A stretch of DNA of 64,000 nucleotides from Selaginella moellendorffii (taxonomy: Eukaryota; Streptophyta; Lycopodiopsida; Selaginellales; Selaginellaceae). Every line of letters starts with the position of its first letter. Position 1 is the first letter of the stretch. The notes below the pieces were generated by a model that saw nothing but the letters and a program-made list of their open reading frames with translations, had not been told where the DNA came from and did not search any database. Shown here piece by piece: positions 44,082-56,031 of this stretch. The stretch spans positions 1,383,296 to 1,447,295 of the forward strand of contig NW_003314311.1 in NCBI RefSeq assembly GCF_000143415.4, given 5' to 3'. The translations under genes were made by a program, and so were the position numbers.

Positions 44082-46148
44082 ATGGAAGACGCGATCGAGG
44101 AGCGCTACACGCGATGGAAGTCCTCCGTGCCCCTTCTCTACGACTGGTTTACTAATCACAATCTCACCTGGCCCTCTCTCAGCTGCCGGTAAGCATATGG
44201 ATCACACAGTCCGGCATTCTCTCTACTAAACTTTCACGCTGCCCATGGTTTTGGTTTTTAGCTGGGGGCCTTCGGTGGAGCAGGGATCATCTAGAAATCT
44301 TCAGCAGCTCTACTTCAGCGAGCAGGCAAGTGATTCCTTTCCTACTCTTCCTCTTGCTACTTTGAAGGCAATTTCTTTTTCTTCTTGCTCTCTCTCGGCA
44401 GACTTATGGGCAGTATCCAAACACGCTTGTAGTTGTCAACTGTGAGATCATAAAACCACGATATGCTGCTCACGAGAGCTTATCCCAGGTATGGTTCATC
44501 AAAGTTTTTCCTTCCTCTTTTATACGAGAGTGCTTCTAGTTTAACGAGGAAGCTCGATCGCCATACATCAAGCGGCTTAAAACCGTGATCCATCCTGGCG
44601 AGGTCAGGAACCAAGAACAAGAAAAACTTAATCGGTTTTGAGCTTGTTTACCACAGGTGAACCGAATACGAGACTTACCTCAACTTAGCAGCAAAGTTGT
44701 GGCCACGCACACTGATAAGCCCGAGGTTTATCAATTCAATCCTTCGTAGAGTCTCACGACTTTCATTCAGGTGTACGTGTGGAATCTCGAATCACAGCCA
44801 AATCGATCTCCAGCACCAGGAGCTTCTCCTTCAAAGCCTGATATGGTATTGCGGTTTTTTTTTCCTATGCTTTAGACAATAAGTTCGTTCTTTGGCTCTT
44901 TGTCCAGGTATTGACGGGCCATACCGCAAACGCGGAGTACGCTCTTGCATTGTGTTCGTGTGAACCGTTTGTTCTATCTGGAGGTTAATCTCGTTTTAAC
45001 TCTCGACTGGTTTTTTCATTCTGTCCTTGCTGTGCTAAATGCGTTTTTTATTTTCTTGTCGTAGGACAAGATCGGAAGGTTCTGCTTTGGGACATCAACG
45101 ACGCCGTATCTGGACTTAATACACCAGGAAGACCTACTATGAACAGCGGTGGAACAGGCATGATAAGCAGCACTCACGTTTCAGCAACTGGCATCTTCAA
45201 AGGTCATTCTAAAACTGTGGAAGACGTTCAGTTTCGACCATCAAGGTATGGGGCGATCGTCTTTGGATCTTGTTTCATGATAAAACATTGCTATGCAGTG
45301 CAAATGAGTTTTGCAGCGTCGGAGATGACCGCTGTATCATTTTTTGGGACAAGAGACAGGGTAACAGTCCAGCACAAAAGGTACTTACAACTCTTCCTTT
45401 TTCTTCTTTCCGGCTAAACTATGCTCTTGCAGATTACTGATGCACACGACGATGATATTCATTGCTTAGATTGGAACGCTCATCAGGAGCATTACATTTT
45501 GACAGGGTAAAAGTTCCTCGTGCATCACTCTGCTTTAACCTGAAACTCTTTCCGTAGGTCCGCCGATACTTCTGTCAAGCTCTTCGATCTAAGAAAACTG
45601 GATTCGAATGAAAGTGGCTGTCAAGTGAAAAAGTTCAAAACACACGAAAGTGCAGTCTTGGGTGTGCAAGTAAGAGTACTTGTCTCAAGTATCTGAAAGA
45701 TGCAAATGAAATTCTTTTACTTGCAGTGGTGCCCTGCAAAAGCGTCAGCTTTCGCTAGTGCTGCAGCGGACTCCACGGTGAGCATCAGTGATATCGAGAT
45801 AAGTTTCAAGAGCTCAGATTCCAACGCAAACCATTCGGAAGGACTGATCTTCAAGCACATTGGACACAGGTGATCTAGAAAAGCATGCTTTTCCTTTCTT
45901 GAGGTGGAGGTTCATTCAGGGGCCAAATCGTCGACTTCCACTGGGATCCTTTGGAGCCATGGTTACTGGCGACCGTGTCCACAGACGCGAAAGGTGGCGG
46001 CACACTACAGGTACAAGAAAGTCCATGTTGTTTCACAGTCTAAGATTTTTTTTACCTGTAGCTTTGGCGACTTAGCGACTTAATCTACCGACCAGAAGAC
46101 GAAGTTCTTGCAGAGCTAGAGAGCTTAACGAATAAGTCCACAATCTGA
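44082..46148 (+). CDS. MSI4: WD40 chromatin protein, MSI4/FVE (RbAp46/48 family)
   Basis: Fourteen exons give 436 residues: 44082-44188, 44262-44325, 44402-44488, 44540-44602, 44657-44725, 44771-44845, 44908-44983, 45065-45245, 45299-45380, 45433-45506, 45558-45669, 45727-45869, 45920-46010 and 46062-46148. Sequence order matches plant MSI4/FVE: RYTRWKSSVPLLYDWFTNHN, LTWPSLSCRWGP, FNEEARSPYIKRLKT, VIHPGEVNRIRDLPQ, TGHTANAEYALALC, EFCSVGDDRCIIFWD and SADTSVKLFDLRKL. These proteins bind histone H4 and act in histone deacetylase and Polycomb-linked complexes, in flowering plants in flowering time and cold response. The long basic N-terminal extension of Arabidopsis FVE is absent. Intron 2 has a GC donor (CAG|GCAAGT). 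Introns are 50-80 bases. MSI4 versus its paralogue MSI5 cannot be separated here. Confidence 0.93.
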
Positions 46149-46444
46149 TCTAACAGCGCTGGATATACTCTGGTATATTTATTCATCTCACATGTCGCTG
46201 GTTTCAATCAAGCTTGCTGCAGGCTTTTGGTAAAGTCGAGTAAATGCAAAACAAGTTTGGTACTGCGCGAATGCTGCAGCTCACACCAAACTGGCGGATA
46301 GGTTCTCGCAGAAGGGCACAAAGCCCACAAGATGTTGGCCGTGGTGGCTTTGAAGCCGCAATGTCTGTTGACGACGACGACGACGACAACTCTCCAGAAA
46401 ACGCAAGGACGAAGAAGAAGCAGCACCAACAACAGCAAGAACAA

Positions 46445-47590
46445 ATGGTGAGTTCCTCAGGAAAGCTCTCAAGAAAGACAGCACGGATCCGGGTATGGTG
46501 GCTGCTCTCGATTTGGTTCTCAGCTTTAGCTCGGATAGCAGCGGCAAGAGGGTGCTCGAATGAGCTCAAGTTGAGCCTCGGCATGGCTCCAAACGCCATG
46601 CCCGAGGAAGTGGTCCACAAGGTTGACAGGATGATCCAAGTTCACGCTTTTAGAGCACTCTTGAGACCACACACTGGCACTGTCTACGACGTTCCACTTC
46701 CAATGGGGATCCAACCGGGCCTCTCCGTCCAAGCCGTGAGACTCAAGACTGGAAGCTTGCAACACCGGGGATTCATCTTCAACGAGTTCATCCTCCCTCC
46801 AAGGCTTGCGGTGACGACGAGAGTGAATTCCAGGGAAGAGGTTCCGGAGTACGTGGTTCTCGTCTACAGGTTTTTCAGCATGAGATTCTCGGCCTACTGT
46901 CCGAAGAACGGGATCTCGATCATCGGTCCCGTGGTGGGAATCCGAGCTTACAGTGGGATGGATATGGAGGAGAGCTCTTCCGGAGTGAAAGCGCCTGTAG
47001 AGGCCGAAGTGGTGGCTTTGGAAGACCCCGTGACAGTTCGCATTCCAATCTTTCCACTCTCCGACTCCAACAAGGTGAATCCGGCGATGTGCGCTCTCTT
47101 CGACGGAAACGGGAACACCACCGTCACTCCCATGACTTACGTGAACGTTTGCTCCATGTATCAACTTGGTGACGCCACGCTCGTGAACTTCTCCGCGAAC
47201 AGCACCGGCGAGAGCTGGACGGATCCGATCGAAGCTCCAGCCCCCGCGCCGGGAAAGCACGCGAGGGATCATCCCAGCCACGCTGCGCCATCGCCCTCGT
47301 CATCGTCTTCGTCCATGGGAGAAAGCAAAGCTCGCCGGAGGCGTTCCTCGTCGAGAATTAAAGCTGGGATCTTGGGAACAATGGGGGCACTGACAGTGAT
47401 GATCTTGGGAGCTTTCGTTGGAATGGCCGGTCTGAGAATCCACCACGCTGCGAGGATTTTTAAAATGGAGATCCAAGCAAGCGAGAGTGAGTCGCTAGGA
47501 ATGACGTTGATATCGTACAACGCACGGCCTCCCAATGCCCGTGCTAGCCGTACGAAGCCGTGTCTAGAGAAGGACTATATCTTCCGATAG
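46445..47590 (+). CDS. DUF1191 single-pass membrane protein
   Basis: An intronless frame of 381 residues from ATG 46445, chosen because a hydrophobic signal segment follows (VWWLLSIWFSALARIAAARG). The frame is open further upstream to 46244, where the text is acidic and Gln-rich; that start is less likely but possible. The body fits plant DUF1191 proteins: FRALLRPHTGTVYDVPLP, AVRLKTGSLQHRGF, FNEFILPPRLAV, EYVVLVYRFF and IIGPVVGIRAY. A Ser/Pro-rich linker precedes a transmembrane helix near the C-terminus (AGILGTMGALTVMILGAFVG) and a short cytoplasmic tail. The family's function is unknown; the topology suggests a plasma-membrane protein with an extracellular domain. It starts only 296 bp after the MSI4 stop. 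Confidence 0.88.
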   Translation: MVSSSGKLSRKTARIRVWWLLSIWFSALARIAAARGCSNELKLSLGMAPNAMPEEVVHKVDRMIQVHAFRALLRPHTGTVYDVPLPMGIQPGLSVQAVRLKTGSLQHRGFIFNEFILPPRLAVTTRVNSREEVPEYVVLVYRFFSMRFSAYCPKNGISIIGPVVGIRAYSGMDMEESSSGVKAPVEAEVVALEDPVTVRIPIFPLSDSNKVNPAMCALFDGNGNTTVTPMTYVNVCSMYQLGDATLVNFSANSTGESWTDPIEAPAPAPGKHARDHPSHAAPSPSSSSSSMGESKARRRRSSSRIKAGILGTMGALTVMILGAFVGMAGLRIHHAARIFKMEIQASESESLGMTLISYNARPPNARASRTKPCLEKDYIFR

Positions 47591-47733
47591 CGAGCTATGG
47601 ATTTTTTCTCTGTCTCGTGTGTGTATTTTTCGAATGGAAAGAATATTACTTGGCTCTCTCAAGAACCCTAAAGTTCGAGGATTTTTCTTTGTGGTCATGA
47701 AATATTTTGGGGGATTGTTTGGCGCTTAGAGCA

Positions 47734-49965
47734 ATGCATCCAATGCCGGCCGCGATTGTGTCGCCTCTTCGCGTCTACGCGCACAATCCGGAGGCGCCGG
47801 TGTGTTCTTCGTCATCTGTGGTAGCGGCGGTGGTGAGCTATGGAAAGATTACGCACAATGCAGGGCTTCTGCGATTTGGAATCCGATGCAAGAGGAGGAG
47901 GGGAGTTCTTGTGGCCATGGCCTCGGCGGCCGCGGCAGAGCCTTCTTCTCCGGAGGTAATCACGACTCCCAAGGGATTGCAAGTCCAGGAGACGCAGAAC
48001 GATGGTAATGCTCGGGTAAGCATCAGTTTCTCCAATATTTCCAGATGGAATTTTTTTTTGTTGTGTAGGTTCGCTTGAAAGTAAGAGTTCCGGGGAATCT
48101 CTGCAAGGAAATTTACGATGAAACCCTGCTGGATTTTAGCAAGAAAGTGAAGGTGAGTGTAATAGTGATACTCTAGAACCAGCATTTTCAGTAGAGTTTT
48201 GTTATGATTGTCAGGTGAAAGGTTTTCGTCCTGGAAAAGTTCCAGAGTGGGTTTTGCTCAGTCAAATTGGGCAGAAGCGTGTCGAGTCGGAGGCGGTGAA
48301 GTTGATCCTGGAGAAAACTCTCCCCGAAGCTATGGCTTCCGTGAGTAGCTTTGCCATTACTTTTCTCCGTAGCTTACGTGCTGTTTTAAGGTTGCTGGAC
48401 GAGCACTGAAAGATTCAGAAGAGATTGTCACGAAATTCGATTCGCTGCTGGCAGCCTTCACGCCAACTTCTCCTCTAAGGTAATGTTTTTGGTCGTCGTT
48501 TGCTCTAGAACTCCACCTAAGCGGTTTAAGCGATAGTTATCATGTTGCAGTGGATGTTATACCGGATGTGGAGTGGACATCAAAGGACGCTTACAAACAT
48601 ATGGTGCTAGAAGTTGAAGGTCGCGACGATATTGGTGTTCAAAATGCTGCCGATGCTGAGCTTGCATCGCGACACAAGGATTTGGGATCCTTGAGAGTTG
48701 TAACTGGTAGAGGATTGGAGGTATATCTAGCTTTTTGTTTTCCTTATTCTGACTTGGCTCCTTGTGTAGATGAACGATGTCGTTATTATTGATATTTCGG
48801 CTGCTCGCATAAACAGTGATGGAACAATTGGCGACAAGATTCTATCATGCACACAGAAAGGTACGCGTTGCTCTGGTATACTCCGGTTGATTGAAAATAC
48901 CTCTTCAGGATTTAGTTTGGACACGGAGGAGAGCACTTCTTATATACCAGGGCTTGTTCAAAACATGATGGACCAGAAAGGTGGCGAAACTCGCACTTTT
49001 GATCTTGTTTTTCCTCCAGACTGGAATCAGGAGCACCTTCGTAACATCAAAGCGCGATTCACTGTAAGTCTTGCTACTGCTTTAAGTGACATCCTCAGTG
49101 CGGTTTTTGGTTAGGTGGAATGCAAAGAAGTCTTCCTGAGGGTAGTACCTGATCTAAATGACGAAATTGCGGAAAAGCTTGTTGAAGGATGCAAGACATT
49201 AGAGCAGGTAGGATGCAATTTTTCGCTTGAGATTTCCTTGGTATCTCTTGTCAATCAGGTGAAGCAAGCTTTGCTCAAAAAGCATCAGCTCATTGAGGAA
49301 AATAACAGAAAGAATGCAGCCAGGGGAGCAGTACTTGAAAAACTTTCCAAGGTCAAGTAACATCTTGATCTTGCGCTTAATTCCATGTATCTATGTGCAG
49401 ATAGCAAAGATTCAAGTTCCAAAATCCTTACTAGAGGAGCAGGGCCGACAAATATATGCCGCCAAGCTTATGGAGTTGCACGTAAGATTGACTAGTGTCC
49501 AAGTATTCGATTTTGACATGCCAATCCAGATCAAACAACGGTTTGACAAGAAGCAAATGGAGCCGCTCACTAGCGAAGAAATGGTGAACAACTTTATTCG
49601 TGTCAAGCACGATGAGATATCGGCTACAGTGAGGCAATCCATCGCCGTGGCAGAGGTTTTCAGGCTTGAAAAGCTTCAGGTTTGTTTCATCGGTACGTTC
49701 TTTTACTTTACTGAAGTGCTGTGCGTAACAGTACACGAGGGATGAGCTAGAAGCGGAGGTAAAGTCCGCTATTGACGAGTTCAAGATCTACAACCAAGAA
49801 TACGACGAAAAGAAAGTGAGAGAACAGGTACGTTTCACGCCATCGCTCTCAATCAGTTTTAGACAAGAAAATCTTGTGTTCTAGGCGCAAGAGATGCTTG
49901 AGGGTGCCAAAGTCTTGGATTGGCTACTGGAGCAAGCGGACATCAGATACGTAACTACTAAGTAG
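47734..49965 (+). CDS. TIG: Trigger factor-like chaperone, chloroplastic (TIG)
   Basis: Thirteen exons give 536 residues: 47734-48015, 48069-48152, 48215-48340, 48391-48479, 48531-48720, 48770-48860, 48909-49063, 49115-49207, 49259-49351, 49401-49481, 49530-49679, 49732-49827 and 49885-49965. Residues 1-~70 look like a plastid transit peptide (Ser/Val/Arg-rich, few acids). The ribosome-binding part includes VKVKGFRPGKVPEWVLLSQI, matching the trigger-factor signature GFRxGxxP. A PPIase-like middle (NDVVIIDISA, FSLDTEESTSYIPGLVQNMM) and a helical C-terminal arm (KIQVPKSLLEEQGRQIYAAK, EMLEGAKVLDWLLEQADI) follow. It helps nascent or imported proteins fold in the plastid. Exon 5 could start at 48522 instead; the 48-base intron 49482-49529 is also readable in frame but is removed by comparison with the Arabidopsis protein as I recall it. 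Confidence 0.92.
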
Positions 49966-50246
49966 ATAGTGATTTGCTTCGTCCGGACAAACGTTTTGGC
50001 TTGTAATCGCAGCTTTTTGGAGGGTTTCCATTTTGCTTAACACTGTGTATAATCTATCTAACCGGAGGCGAATTTTTCTCAGCTGGCATTGATGAAACGT
50101 AGAGGCAGCAGGCAGCTCACACTATTTTTGTGGGTGGTGTGCACGGGACACGGCCCCTGGGATTGCGTGCCTGTGCTTGACAGACCACTCAGCAAAGTGG
50201 CGCAATAAATCCTCCGAGAGGAGGCGGCCGATGACGAGTCGGAGTC

Positions 50247-52237
50247 ATGCCCAGAGCTTGCTTCCTCCTCGCCATCGCCTTGTTCTCTGCCGTCTCTACT
50301 TCTGCAACGACGAACAATGCGAGTATGTTTCGTTCTCCTCTTCTTTATTTTTATTTTTTTCGCGTGACTCGCTTTCCCTCTATTGTGACAGCTCGGGTGC
50401 GCTCCGTGAGCTTGGGAGGCTGGCTGGTGATTGAGAAATGGATCAAGCCGTCGCTTTTTGATGGAATCGTGGAGCCGGACCTCTTAGTAATCTAGTTTTT
50501 GTTTCCTTGTCCTCTAGTTGTTTTGTGTTGCCTTGTCTTGTCTCGTCCAGGATGGAACTCTTGTTACATTCGAGTCACTGGTTCTGGGAACTTATGTGAC
50601 GGCTGCCAATGGAGGTGGCTCGGACGTCACTGCCAACGGCACCTCGGCGTCGGACTGGCAAACATTCAAGGTAAAGATGGAACTCTCGGTGGTGCTGTCT
50701 GACAATACTCCTTTTCTGACAGCTATGGCGTGTTTCCAGTACATTGTTCCAGTTTCGGGTGTCCAAGAACCAGTTTATCTCAGCACCGGATTCGAGTGTC
50801 TCCGCCACCGTGGACTATCCCGGACAGTCTGAAACGTTTGAGATTAGTCGAAACGGTGGCCTGGTGATGCTTCGAGCCCCCAATGGCATGTACCTCCAGG
50901 TAGTGAACTGCGATCGTATGAAAAGCTCAAGCTCAATGTGATCCATTCCACAGGCAAATGAGAACTCTCGACTGACTGCCGATTACAATGGGACTCTGGG
51001 ATGGAGCAGTGACAATCCAGCAGTCTTCAATATGACTGTCAATACTGTTCTTGGTGGAGAGTTCCAGCTCGCCAATGGGTACGACAAAGAAGACGCACAA
51101 ACCGTGTTCAAGGTTTGTGAGTCGAGGCTTTGTGATTGGAGCTTCTGAAGTCTTGGTGTCTTAGAAACACCGAGAGAGCTTCATCACTCAAGACGACTTC
51201 AAGTTCTTGGCTGCAAACGCAATCAACAACGTTAGAATTCCGATTGGCTGGTGGATTGCATACGACCCAGAGCCTCCATTCCCATTCGTTTCCGGCTCGC
51301 TCGAGGCACTGGACAACGCGTTCACCTGGGCAGAGTACGTACGCGATCTCTAAATTGCTTAAAGTTGATACGTCTTTCGTCCAGGAACACCGGCATCAGC
51401 GTCCTAGTGGATCTCCACGCGGCCCCGGGATCTCAAAGCCAGTGGCAACACTGTGGAACTCGGGACGGCGTTTCAGAGTGGGCCAAAGCCAACACCAGCT
51501 ACATCTCCGATACACTTTCAGTCATTGAATTTCTGACCTCCAGGTATGCATGCGAGTCCCTCGCTCTCTTCTTTCATTCACTTTTTGCCTTTCTCTCCGT
51601 GTTCTTCAACCTTGTAGATACGCAAGCCATTCCGCATTTTTTGGCATCGAGCTTCTCAACGAGCCAACTCAGCAGCACGTACCACTCGACGTCCTCCGCA
51701 ATTACTACGTTGCGGGCTACAGCAGGGTGAGAAAATACAGCTCAAGCTGCTTCGTGATCATCTGCCAGCTGATCGGCACAAACCCGAGCATACTGGTGGA
51801 TTTCATGACACCCAGCGATGGCTACACCAACGTCGCCTTGGACGTCCACTGGTACAACCTCTTCGAGAACAGATTCGTGAACACTTCGGCGCAGTGGAAC
51901 ATCGACTATATCCTCAACCAGAGGAACTCCGATCTCCAAAAGCTCAACAACGCAAACGGGCCTCTCATACTCGTTGGTAAGCTCTTGGAGTTCGTCAGTG
52001 ATTCATGGATCGATCTAAAACCATTGCCTTGCAGGGGAATGGACCACCGAGTGGGATGTGCAAGGAGCCACCATGTCGGACTACCGAAACTTTGGAGTGG
52101 CACAGCTCAAAGTGTTTGGAAACGCATCGCTGGGGTGGTCTTACTGGGGACTCAAGAGCAAGGATCTACACTGGGACTTCGAAAGAACCGTGGAAAAGGG
52201 ACTGCTCACACGCCAGAGCAACGGACAGTGGCCTTGA
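50247..52237 (+). CDS. GH5 exo-beta-1,3-glucanase-like secreted enzyme with N-terminal fascin-like domain
   Basis: Nine exons give 505 residues: 50247-50322, 50392-50486, 50551-50670, 50723-50899, 50954-51112, 51165-51334, 51385-51543, 51618-51976 and 52035-52237. A signal peptide (RACFLLAIALFSAVSTSATT) leads into SLGGWLVIEKWIKPSLFDG, typical of plant glucan 1,3-beta-glucosidases. A beta-trefoil, fascin-like insert follows (ESLVLGTYVTAANGGGSDV, LWRVSSTLFQFRVSKNQFIS). The GH5 core has VRIPIGWWIAYDP, VLVDLHAAPGSQ, the acid/base Glu334 in LLNEP and the nucleophile Glu440 in VGEWTTEW, so it looks catalytically complete. It probably trims cell-wall or callose-type beta-glucan outside the cell. The 281 bp before it, after TIG, hold its promoter. 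Substrate is inferred from the family. Confidence 0.92.
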
Positions 52238-52501
52238 AAAAGAACAAACAGGGCCAGTGACAACTCTCAAGAATAGGATCTAACAAAAGTTCCGGGAAAA
52301 CAAATGATTTTTTCTTGAAGCAAGGACTATAGTTTATAGACAAAAGTATTTTTATATCCAGTTAGATTGCTTAGTATGGCTCGGCATATCTAACTTGAAC
52401 ACTTGGTGCGAATGGCACTAAAGACATGGTGAATGAGATAGGGACACCCAGTTTCAGTTGTTATAGACCCTTAGCTAGAAGGGTTGTTTTGGGTGCATCA
52501 C

Positions 52502-53545
52502 CAAGTGTGGGGGATGCCCTCGGGGTCATGGTGAACAATTTAAAGGTCTGGAAGACTTAGTACCTATTGACAAACCTATTAAAGTGCCAAGTTGTGATCA
52601 CTAGGTGATCTTATGACTAAAAACAACTTGTGAGGTTAAAGGATAAAGTCTTTAGTTCAAAGTGTAGGTTTGAACTATTGATGATGGTGTGGCTTAGTCA
52701 AGGTGATCAAGTGGGAAGAACACCTAAGGGAAATTATTTGTGACTATGTGTTGGCATAATGAGTCTGAATAAAGTAGTCTCTATAAAAGACCTATAAGAG
52801 GGTCACAAAGTTGGGCCAAGGATAGAGCCTACAGTAGAAAATCTTAAAGAGACGTACTAGGGGTGAACACCCTTTGGACTTGGCAAGGCAAAGTCCTTGC
52901 TATGGGACCAAAAGGATACCTCAAGAATGGAGGTAGTGATCCGATGTTGTTGGGTGCAACAATCAAGGATAGGAGCAAAAGACTAGCAGTTAAAAAAAGA
53001 GCCATGGGAATCATGGGAAAGAATCCAAAACGCAAAGCACCGTCAAGTGTGGGGGATGCCCTTAAGGTTATAGTCAACAATTTAAAAGGGTCTGGAAGAC
53101 TTAGTTTCTATTGGTAGACCTGTTAAGGGGTCAAGATGAGATCACTAGGTGATCTTATGGCTAAACAAGGACAAGATCTTTGTTTGGGTTAAGGAATATG
53201 ATTTGTAGTTCAAAGTGTTGATTTGAACTATTGATAATGGTGTGACTTGGTCAAGGTGACCAAGTGGGAAGGACACCTAAAGAGAAATCAGTTGTGCCAA
53301 TATGATGGTATAGTAAGTTCAAGAAAGTAATCTTTAAGAGAAACCCATGGGAGGGTCACAAAGTTGGGCTATAGACGGAGCCCATAGCAGAAAATGCTAA
53401 AGAGACCTACTAGGGGTGAGCACCCTCTAGACTTAGCAAAGTAAAGCCTTTGCCATGGAACCAAAAGGATACTTCGAGAATGGAGGTAGTGATCCTAAGT
53501 TGCTCAGTGCAACAATCAACGAATAAAAGTAAAAAATTAGTGGCC
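52502..53545. repeat. 542-bp tandem duplication
   Basis: Two diverged copies, starting at 52502 and 53044, share CAAGTGTGGGGGATGCCC, GTCTGGAAGACTTAGT, ATCACTAGGTGATCTTATG, GGTCACAAAGTTGGGC and GAATGGAGGTAGTGATCC in the same order. No coding capacity is evident. Confidence 0.85.
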
Positions 53546-54354
53546 AAGTGTGGGCCATGAAATTTATGTAAGCCACAAATTTTTCCTTTCCAATTTGCCA
53601 GCTTACCTCGTCTATCCGACCAACACTGCCTTGGTTTGTGCTAAGTTCCCTCGCCAAGGTTCTCGCCTATTGTACCAGCTCCTACTTAGTCCTACTTGGT
53701 TTCAGCTATTCACTGCACGAGCAACGGAGTGTTAGCCATCCATCTACGGATTCCCAAATCTCTCCCAATCCCCCTCCCTGGGTTAGACTGGACTTAAGGT
53801 TCGGCTACACTCCCCGCAGGCACAAGCAGCCAAGCACACCAAGCCTCCAGGTTCCTAACACCCCTTGGTACAACAAGACTTGATCATGGGACCCTCTAAA
53901 TCCCAAGCCTTGGGTGCAGCACTTGCTTCGGGATGTCGGGGCGAAACACCATGGCCTAACGCCCCGGTATGGGTACCTCTACCCCCCCCGAAGGGAAGGC
54001 CCAAGCCCTTAGGAAGGGCGAGGACCAATGAGCCACAAGGTACTCAAGTGGGGCACCACTCCACATAAGCCGGGAGCACTGTAGTCGGTTTCCCTTTCGG
54101 GAGTGGGAGCTGCTCTTGAGCACTTCCCTGGGTGGCCCCTCCGGCACCACCCAAGCCCATGCTCACTCCCACCCAAGGCCCTTCGGCCCCAGTCTCAACC
54201 TCAAGTCAGTTTGGAAGCACCACTGGAGAGTTCCTTCAAGACTGGTTCCTGGACCTCACTATCCCTACTATACTTTTGGAACCCCTTGCAGCCCCCCCCC
54301 CCCCCCCCGGGAGACACATGCTTTGGGCTTTCACCCCTTGAGTTGTATTAGTAT

Positions 54355-54640
54355 TTGGACTTAGTCTCAGAATCGATCTCGGACCCGACTTCGGACTCGG
54401 TCTTGGACTCAGTCTCGGACTCGATCTCGGACCCGATCTCGAACTCGACTTCGGACTCGACCTCGGACTCGGTTTCGGACCCGATTTGGATCTCGGACTC
54501 TGTCTCAAACTCGGTCTCGAACTCAGTCTCGAACTCGGTCTCCGATTCGGCCTCGGCTCGATCCCGGACTCTATCTCAAACTCGGTCTTTGAGTCAATCT
54601 TGGACTCGATCTTCGACTCGGTCCCATCCGATGAACTCTT
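54355..54640. repeat. Minisatellite of TCTCGGACTCGA-like 12-mers
   Basis: Imperfect 12-base units (TCTCGGACTCGG, TCTCAAACTCGG and similar) repeat for about 280 bases. The frame encodes monotonous Ser-Asp text and is not a gene. Confidence 0.85.
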
Positions 54641-55149
54641 TGTCATTTCGGTCATGCTTTCGGGGATCCTTTAGCCTACGACATCTCGGGGAGTTGGTTC
54701 CTTACAATTCATTGGAAGTGGATGCTAGTGGATTGTGAGAAAGGAAGTGTGCTTCCAAGGATGGATTCACAATTGCTCCAAGTTGGCAAAGGTGAAAGCT
54801 CCAAAGGAGGGAGCGGCAAAATAGCCAAATGATAGGGCCATGGACAACTCTAGCACAACTTACAATGGCTAGAACTTGGTGCCAAATGTGGCACAAAATA
54901 GAAAGGAGGATGATGATGCCCTCACGTAGAGAATTTTTTAGGATGGGGAAGTGAAGTTGCACAATATGTGCAATGGAAGGTGTCGGAGACACCAAAGAAA
55001 TTAACTTCAAGAAATCAAAATTAAAAGTTCCAAGATGAACTGGTTATGTCAATAAAAGTTGAGACTACTCGAAAATGAGTAGTAGGATTGAGCTAGAGAA
55101 GATGTCTTTAATGGGTTTAGCGAGAGCTAAACCAATAAAAGGGAGAGAA

Positions 55150-56018
55150 TGTCGCGAATGTGACTTCAGGTATCGAAAGTTACCTGTCGGCCAGTCCTTA
55201 CGGACACTCTTTCCTTACTGTCACGATAGCAAGAGGTCGGTATTGCTAGTTCCCTTTATCAGCCCCTCTTGTTGAAGTGTTAGTAAACTGGGCTTAGCAC
55301 CTATACTTAGCCAAATGGATATAAGGTAGGAACTCCTATGTGTTTTTAGCTGAGTATACTCGGCCTGGCTCTTAGTTCTCTTTTGCTCTGTCTTGCATTG
55401 GCTTGACAAGAACTCTAGTGTATTGAGATTAGTCCCTTAATATCGCTGGATGATAGATTACCGTGTCTGCCAAACACCCTTGCTATCATGCCCTTTGTGT
55501 TAGTCTCATTTTGGTCCTAAATGCTATTTATGGAAAGTGTCTAGATTTGCTCATTTGGCATATCTGCGGAATGTAGAGATTGGCCTGAACACAATGGTGT
55601 TTGTCCTGTGTCCAAATTCGCATTCTAGCGCCATTCCATATTTAGTAAGTTTCACCCATGTCCTCACGTTAGGCCACCGGTATGCTGAAATAGTGCCAAA
55701 CTCCATTTAGCTCCATTTTGCGTGCTGGTCTTGGCATTGGGATGCTGGTTGCTCTAGGACTGTTCCAAGTCGCTCCGGGCTCTTGTCCCTTCGCTCCTTG
55801 GGCTATATACTCGGGAGTTGCTCCGTGGTCCAGTTCCATCACTCCTTGGTTCCATGCTTGGGGGTTTGGCATAGTTCCTTCGTTTAGTGGCCCAAGGCTC
55901 TGAAACTCGGGTTTCACACCACTATCCTTTGGACACGTGGCATGTGACATGTGGCATTTGTCACGTGGCACAAAGAGGGTTAGGTTCCGCTTCATGGTGT
56001 TATCCTACGTGCGCTACA
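55150..56018 (+). repeat. 5' LTR (with internal deletions)
   Basis: It aligns with the 3' LTR but is about 280 bases shorter. One gap falls after TTTAGTAAGTTT (near 55650), joining directly to CCCATGTCCTCACG; a small second gap removes the TAAATCACCATAGGATAAA segment near the end. Confidence 0.9.
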
Positions 56019-56020
56019 TT

Positions 56021-56031
56021 TGGTATCAGAG
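56021..56031 (+). other. Primer binding site, tRNA-iMet type
   Basis: TGGTATCAGAG starts two bases after the 5' LTR and is complementary to the 3' end of plant initiator tRNA-Met, the commonest primer of plant LTR elements. Confidence 0.85.

Larger units (their letters stand above)
52238..55149. other. Repeat-rich intergenic region
   Basis: No host gene is seen. It holds a 542-bp tandem duplication (52502-53545), GC-richer DNA at 53.6-54.3 kb with chance frames, a run of about 18 C at 54291-54308 and a TC-rich minisatellite. The last five bases, GAGAA (55145-55149), are the left target duplication of the LTR element. Confidence 0.65.

Noticed and set aside
46204-47281. Long minus-strand frames opposite the DUF1191 gene
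   Set aside because: They are antisense shadows; the plus frame has the signal peptide, family motifs and membrane helix.
54355-54738. 127-codon Ser-Asp-rich frame
   Set aside because: It is a direct translation of a 12-base minisatellite with no other coding evidence.
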